The position numbers and the translations under genes were made by a program. This document shows positions 43,892 to 46,487 of a stretch of 46,487 nucleotides of DNA, piece by piece; position 1 is the stretch's first letter, and the number at the start of each line of letters is the position of its first letter. The DNA lies in IMG/VR virus record IMGVR_UViG_3300017697_002774, positions 1 through 46,487 of that record. The stretch is one strand, 5' to 3'. This DNA is from a virus. The notes under the pieces were generated by a model that searched no databases, was not told the DNA's origin, and worked only from the letters and a program-made list of their open reading frames with translations.

Positions 43892-45664
43892 ATGCTCACA
43901 ATTAAGAATGTCACAATTAAAAACTTTTTATCAGTAGGTAACGTCACTCAGGCTGTTTCCATTAATGAAACAGGACTAACTCTCGTACTGGGCAATAATG
44001 TCGATATGGGCGGTGATGGTTCTCGTAATGGAGTTGGTAAGACTACTCTTATTAACGCAATCTCATATGCACTATTTGGTAGTGCATTATTTAATATTAA
44101 AAAATCAAATCTTATCAATAAGATCAACAATAAGCACATGACTGTCACAGTTGATTTTGAAAAGAATGGTTCTCAATATCGTATTGAACGCGGACGCAGT
44201 CCCAATGTTTTTAAATTCTATGTAAATGAAGTAGATAACAGTGATATGACTGATGAAGGTCAGGGCGAGGGTCGTTTAACACAGGTTGCGATTGAAAAAG
44301 TTATTGGTATGACTCACACAATGTTCAAGCATATTATTGCACTAAATACATACACTGAGCCATTCTTGAGTATGCGTGCAAATGATCAGCGGGAGTTGAT
44401 CGAACAACTGTTAGGTATCACTCAACTATCTGATAAAGCTGAATTACTAAAAGACCTTATCAAGATAGGCAAAGAACGTATTCAAGAAGAAAATTATCGT
44501 GTTCGTGCAGTCGAAGATGCGAATGAACGATTTAATACAAGTATCAAAGATTTAGAACGTAGACAACGTCTATGGCATAAAACTAATGAACAAACTATTA
44601 AAGAACTTGAGATAGACTTGGTAACGTTGTATGAAATCGATATAGAAGTTGAACTAGAAGCACATATTGCGTTTGAAGAATATACAACAAGAAGAAATAA
44701 ATTTAATTCATACACCAAAGATATTGCGAAATTAACAACAACCTTAGATCGTGAAAATAAACGACTCATTAAGGCAGTCGAAGATTTAGAAGCGTCTATG
44801 GAACATAAATGCTACGCATGTGGACAAGAGATTCATGATGAAAAACATGAACAAATTCTTGAAACAAAAACGGTAGCAGTCGCCGAGTATAAAGAACAGA
44901 TAGCGATAGATGTAAATACGATTGAAACATATACCATTGAACTAAACAACATAGGTGATTTAGGTGTTCCTCCTAGATTATTTTACGAAACAGTACAAGA
45001 AGCATATGAACATCAGAACAAGTTGTCTAATACAATCGCAGCAATTGAACGTACAACAAATGATTCAGATCCTTATCAAGAACAAATTGATACACTAAAA
45101 GATACTGGTTTACAAGCAGTTGATTGGGATGAACTTAATCGTTTAACCGATATCAAAGATCATCAGGATTTTTTATTAAAACTATTAACAAACAAGGACT
45201 CGTTTATTCGGAAGCGTATTATTGAACAAAATCTACAGTTCCTTAATGTTCGTCTAGATCATTATATTACACAACTAGGATTACCACATGAAGTTAAATT
45301 TCAGAGTGACTTGTCTGTTAGCATTGTGCAATTAGGACAAGATTTAGATTTTGACAATTTATCTAGGGGTGAACGTAATCGTTTAATTCTAGGATTAAGT
45401 TGGGCATTCAGAGATGTGTACGAGAGTATGAATTCTGCAATCAACTTAATGTGCATTGATGAATTAATTGATTCTGGCATGGATAGTGTAGGTGTTGAAA
45501 GTGCATTAACCGTTTTAAAGAAAATGGAGCGTGAACGAAATAAAGATATTCTACTTATTTCGCACAGAGATGAATTAATTGGTCGTGTCAATAGTGTATT
45601 GCAAGTTACAAAAGAGAATGGATTCACTACATTTAATACAGAGATGGAAATAATTGAGACATAA
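43892..45664 (+). CDS. Recombination nuclease subunit gp46 (SbcC/Rad50-like ATPase)
   Basis: The 590-residue protein has an N-terminal Walker A NGVGKTT (46-52), long coiled-coil arms (about 190-300 and 320-450), a CxxC zinc hook at C307 and C310 (CYACGQ), the ABC signature LSRGERN (490-496), and Walker B LMCIDE (519-524). ISHRDEL gives the switch histidine. It pairs with gp47 to process DNA ends. T4 gp46 has 560 residues. The start is 3 bp beyond gp47, and the last codons overlap the next small gene. Confidence 0.95.
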   Translation: MLTIKNVTIKNFLSVGNVTQAVSINETGLTLVLGNNVDMGGDGSRNGVGKTTLINAISYALFGSALFNIKKSNLINKINNKHMTVTVDFEKNGSQYRIERGRSPNVFKFYVNEVDNSDMTDEGQGEGRLTQVAIEKVIGMTHTMFKHIIALNTYTEPFLSMRANDQRELIEQLLGITQLSDKAELLKDLIKIGKERIQEENYRVRAVEDANERFNTSIKDLERRQRLWHKTNEQTIKELEIDLVTLYEIDIEVELEAHIAFEEYTTRRNKFNSYTKDIAKLTTTLDRENKRLIKAVEDLEASMEHKCYACGQEIHDEKHEQILETKTVAVAEYKEQIAIDVNTIETYTIELNNIGDLGVPPRLFYETVQEAYEHQNKLSNTIAAIERTTNDSDPYQEQIDTLKDTGLQAVDWDELNRLTDIKDHQDFLLKLLTNKDSFIRKRIIEQNLQFLNVRLDHYITQLGLPHEVKFQSDLSVSIVQLGQDLDFDNLSRGERNRLILGLSWAFRDVYESMNSAINLMCIDELIDSGMDSVGVESALTVLKKMERERNKDILLISHRDELIGRVNSVLQVTKENGFTTFNTEMEIIET

Positions 45665-45860
45665 ACAAAAGATTGGCATTGATAAAGAACCTGTAACAAC
45701 AGACAATGCAACTGACGTTAGTCAGATCGAGATCGATCTGACTGGCGATGAAACTGATACAATATGGATTTACGAATCAGATTTCAATAGTATAGAAATC
45801 ATGCAAAATGTTGGTGCTGATATTCTACAAAAAATAAGAGCAGTAAGTGGAAAAAAATAA
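45654..45860 (+). CDS. Hypothetical small acidic protein
   Basis: A 68-residue frame from TTG 45654 to TAA 45858-45860 overlaps the gp46 stop by 11 nt and the next start by 14 nt. After a basic first stretch (MRHKQKIG) the protein is acidic (IEIDLTGDETDTIWIYESDF). No family is recognised. A perfect palindrome of 22 bp or more (45721-45742) sits in its coding sequence. The TTG start is uncertain, since no ATG exists in the frame near the N-terminus. Confidence 0.5.
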   Translation: MRHKQKIGIDKEPVTTDNATDVSQIEIDLTGDETDTIWIYESDFNSIEIMQNVGADILQKIRAVSGKK

Positions 45861-46305
45861 TGTAACATATGAATGGACATATGAAGGTAATGTAGTAGAA
45901 AAGTTGCCGGAAGGATGCGAAGCATTTGTTTATGTAATAACAAATACAGTCAGTGGTATGTTGTATGTAGGTAAAAAACTAGCAAAGTTTAAAACTACTA
46001 AACCGCCACTGAAAGGAAAAAAGAATAAAAGACGTGGTACTAAAGAAAGTGATTGGAAAGAATATTTTGGTTCCAGTGATAGACTTAATGCAGACGTTGA
46101 AGAACTAGGCAAAGATAGTTTCACACGAGAAATTATTCATATGTGCCCAACAAGAGGCATTGCCAGTTATCTAGAAGCACGCGAACAGTTTGAACGCAGA
46201 GTACTTGAAACAGATGATTACTATAATGGAATCATCAATGTTAGAGTTGGCGGCTCAAAAGTTCTTAAAGAACACCTAAACGAAACTAAATCCTCAGGCA
46301 AATGA
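45847..46305 (+). CDS. SegE-like GIY-YIG endonuclease
   Basis: The 152-residue product has an N-terminal FVYVITNTVSGMLYVGKK (27-44), in which YVI and YVG stand for the GIY and YIG strands. KEYFGSSDRL follows with the conserved pattern of SegE-like nucleases, and YLEAREQFERRVL supplies the catalytic Glu and an Arg-rich helix. T4 SegE is a free-standing homing nuclease; relatives are widespread in T4-like phages. GTG start at 45847 overlaps the small upstream gene. It closes the gp55-gp46 unit. Confidence 0.75.
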   Translation: MEKNNVTYEWTYEGNVVEKLPEGCEAFVYVITNTVSGMLYVGKKLAKFKTTKPPLKGKKNKRRGTKESDWKEYFGSSDRLNADVEELGKDSFTREIIHMCPTRGIASYLEAREQFERRVLETDDYYNGIINVRVGGSKVLKEHLNETKSSGK

Positions 46306-46313
46306 AATTATAC

Positions 46314-46341
46314 TTGACAGGCACTAAAAATCATGTATACT
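46314..46341 (+). promoter_or_regulatory. Sigma70-type promoter near the right end
   Basis: TTGACA (46314-46319) with TATACT (46336-46341) after 16 nt. It sits just past the SegE-like gene and points rightwards into a G-poor leader, so it should drive the next early unit beyond the window. Confidence 0.7.
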
Positions 46342-46343
46342 TA

Positions 46344-46430
46344 TTAAACGAATAAACACTTAAACAAAAAACTTAAACAAAAAACTTAAACAAAAAACTT
46401 AAACAACCCTCTAAACAAGCACTTAAACAC
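46344..46430 (+). repeat. 13-bp tandem repeat in a nearly G-free leader
   Basis: The unit ACTTAAACAAAAA occurs three times perfectly (46358-46370, 46371-46383, 46384-46396), with a fourth, partly diverged copy from 46397. TTAAAC or a close variant occurs before and after at 46344, 46352, 46411 and 46423. Between 46351 and 46437 there is a single G (46419), so the transcript would be almost unstructured. The repeats lie downstream of the promoter at 46314-46341, in the presumed leader of the next gene. Confidence 0.85.
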
Positions 46431-46470
46431 CCCACATTGGCAACTCCCCTCAGAATCCTATAAAACTTAG

Positions 46471-46487
46471 ATGGATGATACTGATAC
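46471..46487 (+). CDS. Possible start of a gene cut by the right edge
   Basis: An ATG at 46471 opens a frame reading MDDTD to the edge. It is about 125 nt downstream of the promoter start. No clear ribosome site precedes it (only an AG-rich CTTAG), so the true start could be elsewhere. Very short evidence. Confidence 0.25.

Noticed and set aside
1-46487. tRNA genes, CRISPR arrays or insertion sequences
   Set aside because: No cloverleaf-like intergenic segment, no regularly spaced repeats with spacers and no transposase motif were seen; the only tandem repeat is the short leader repeat near the right end.

Overview
The window is part of the genome of an AT-rich, T4-like tailed phage (myovirus). 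The evidence is a contiguous set of contractile-tail baseplate genes (a tube-cap-like protein, gp53, hub, gp5 spike, gp25, gp6 and a giant wedge protein), a gp55-type late sigma factor, and the gp46/gp47 recombination nuclease pair. Gene style resembles T4-like phages of aquatic bacteria (marine cyanophage and pelagimyophage type). The host cannot be fixed from this sequence alone.

Layout, left to right. (1) 1-1423, plus strand: the tail end of one gene and a tightly coupled run of small proteins, three with a probable membrane segment. (2) About 1430-1580: a stack of three hairpins between two converging transcription units. (3) 1591-19525, minus strand: a long accessory island of overlapping genes. 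It encodes a UDP-glucuronate decarboxylase-like enzyme, an FkbM-type methyltransferase, several GT-A-like glycosyltransferases, a PLP aminotransferase, four radical SAM proteins (one fused to a Gfo/Idh oxidoreductase domain), a MORN-repeat/methyltransferase fusion, two sulfotransferases, folA-thyA and two unknown proteins. (4) 19599-22155, minus: three fibre or virion structural proteins. (5) 22186-41794, minus: the baseplate module with a 3,382-residue giant protein, an HNH nuclease and a nucleotidyltransferase. (6) 41936-46305, plus: gp55, gp47, gp46, a small protein and a SegE-like GIY-YIG nuclease. (7) 46306-46487: a sigma70-type promoter followed by a nearly G-free leader with 13-bp tandem repeats and the possible start of another gene.

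Transcription appears divergent from about 41,800-41,935. Rightward genes have a perfect host-type promoter (TTGACA, 17 nt, TATAAT). Leftward structural genes have a recurring TAAATAC motif resembling T4-type late promoters, which the gp55 encoded next door would be expected to recognise. A hairpin terminator at 35864-35888 splits the baseplate module into two late units. A composite host-like plus late-like promoter at 19554-19589 precedes the accessory island.

My reading of the island (inference) is that it makes and transfers decorated sugars or other small groups onto a virion or host-surface target. The enzymes include sugar-nucleotide conversion, glycosyl transfer, methylation, amination and sulfation, and the island lies directly downstream of the fibre genes. 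The most unusual single genes are the Gfo/Idh-radical SAM fusion and the MORN-methyltransferase fusion. No tRNA, CRISPR array or insertion sequence was recognised. No gene-free stretch exceeds 300 bases.
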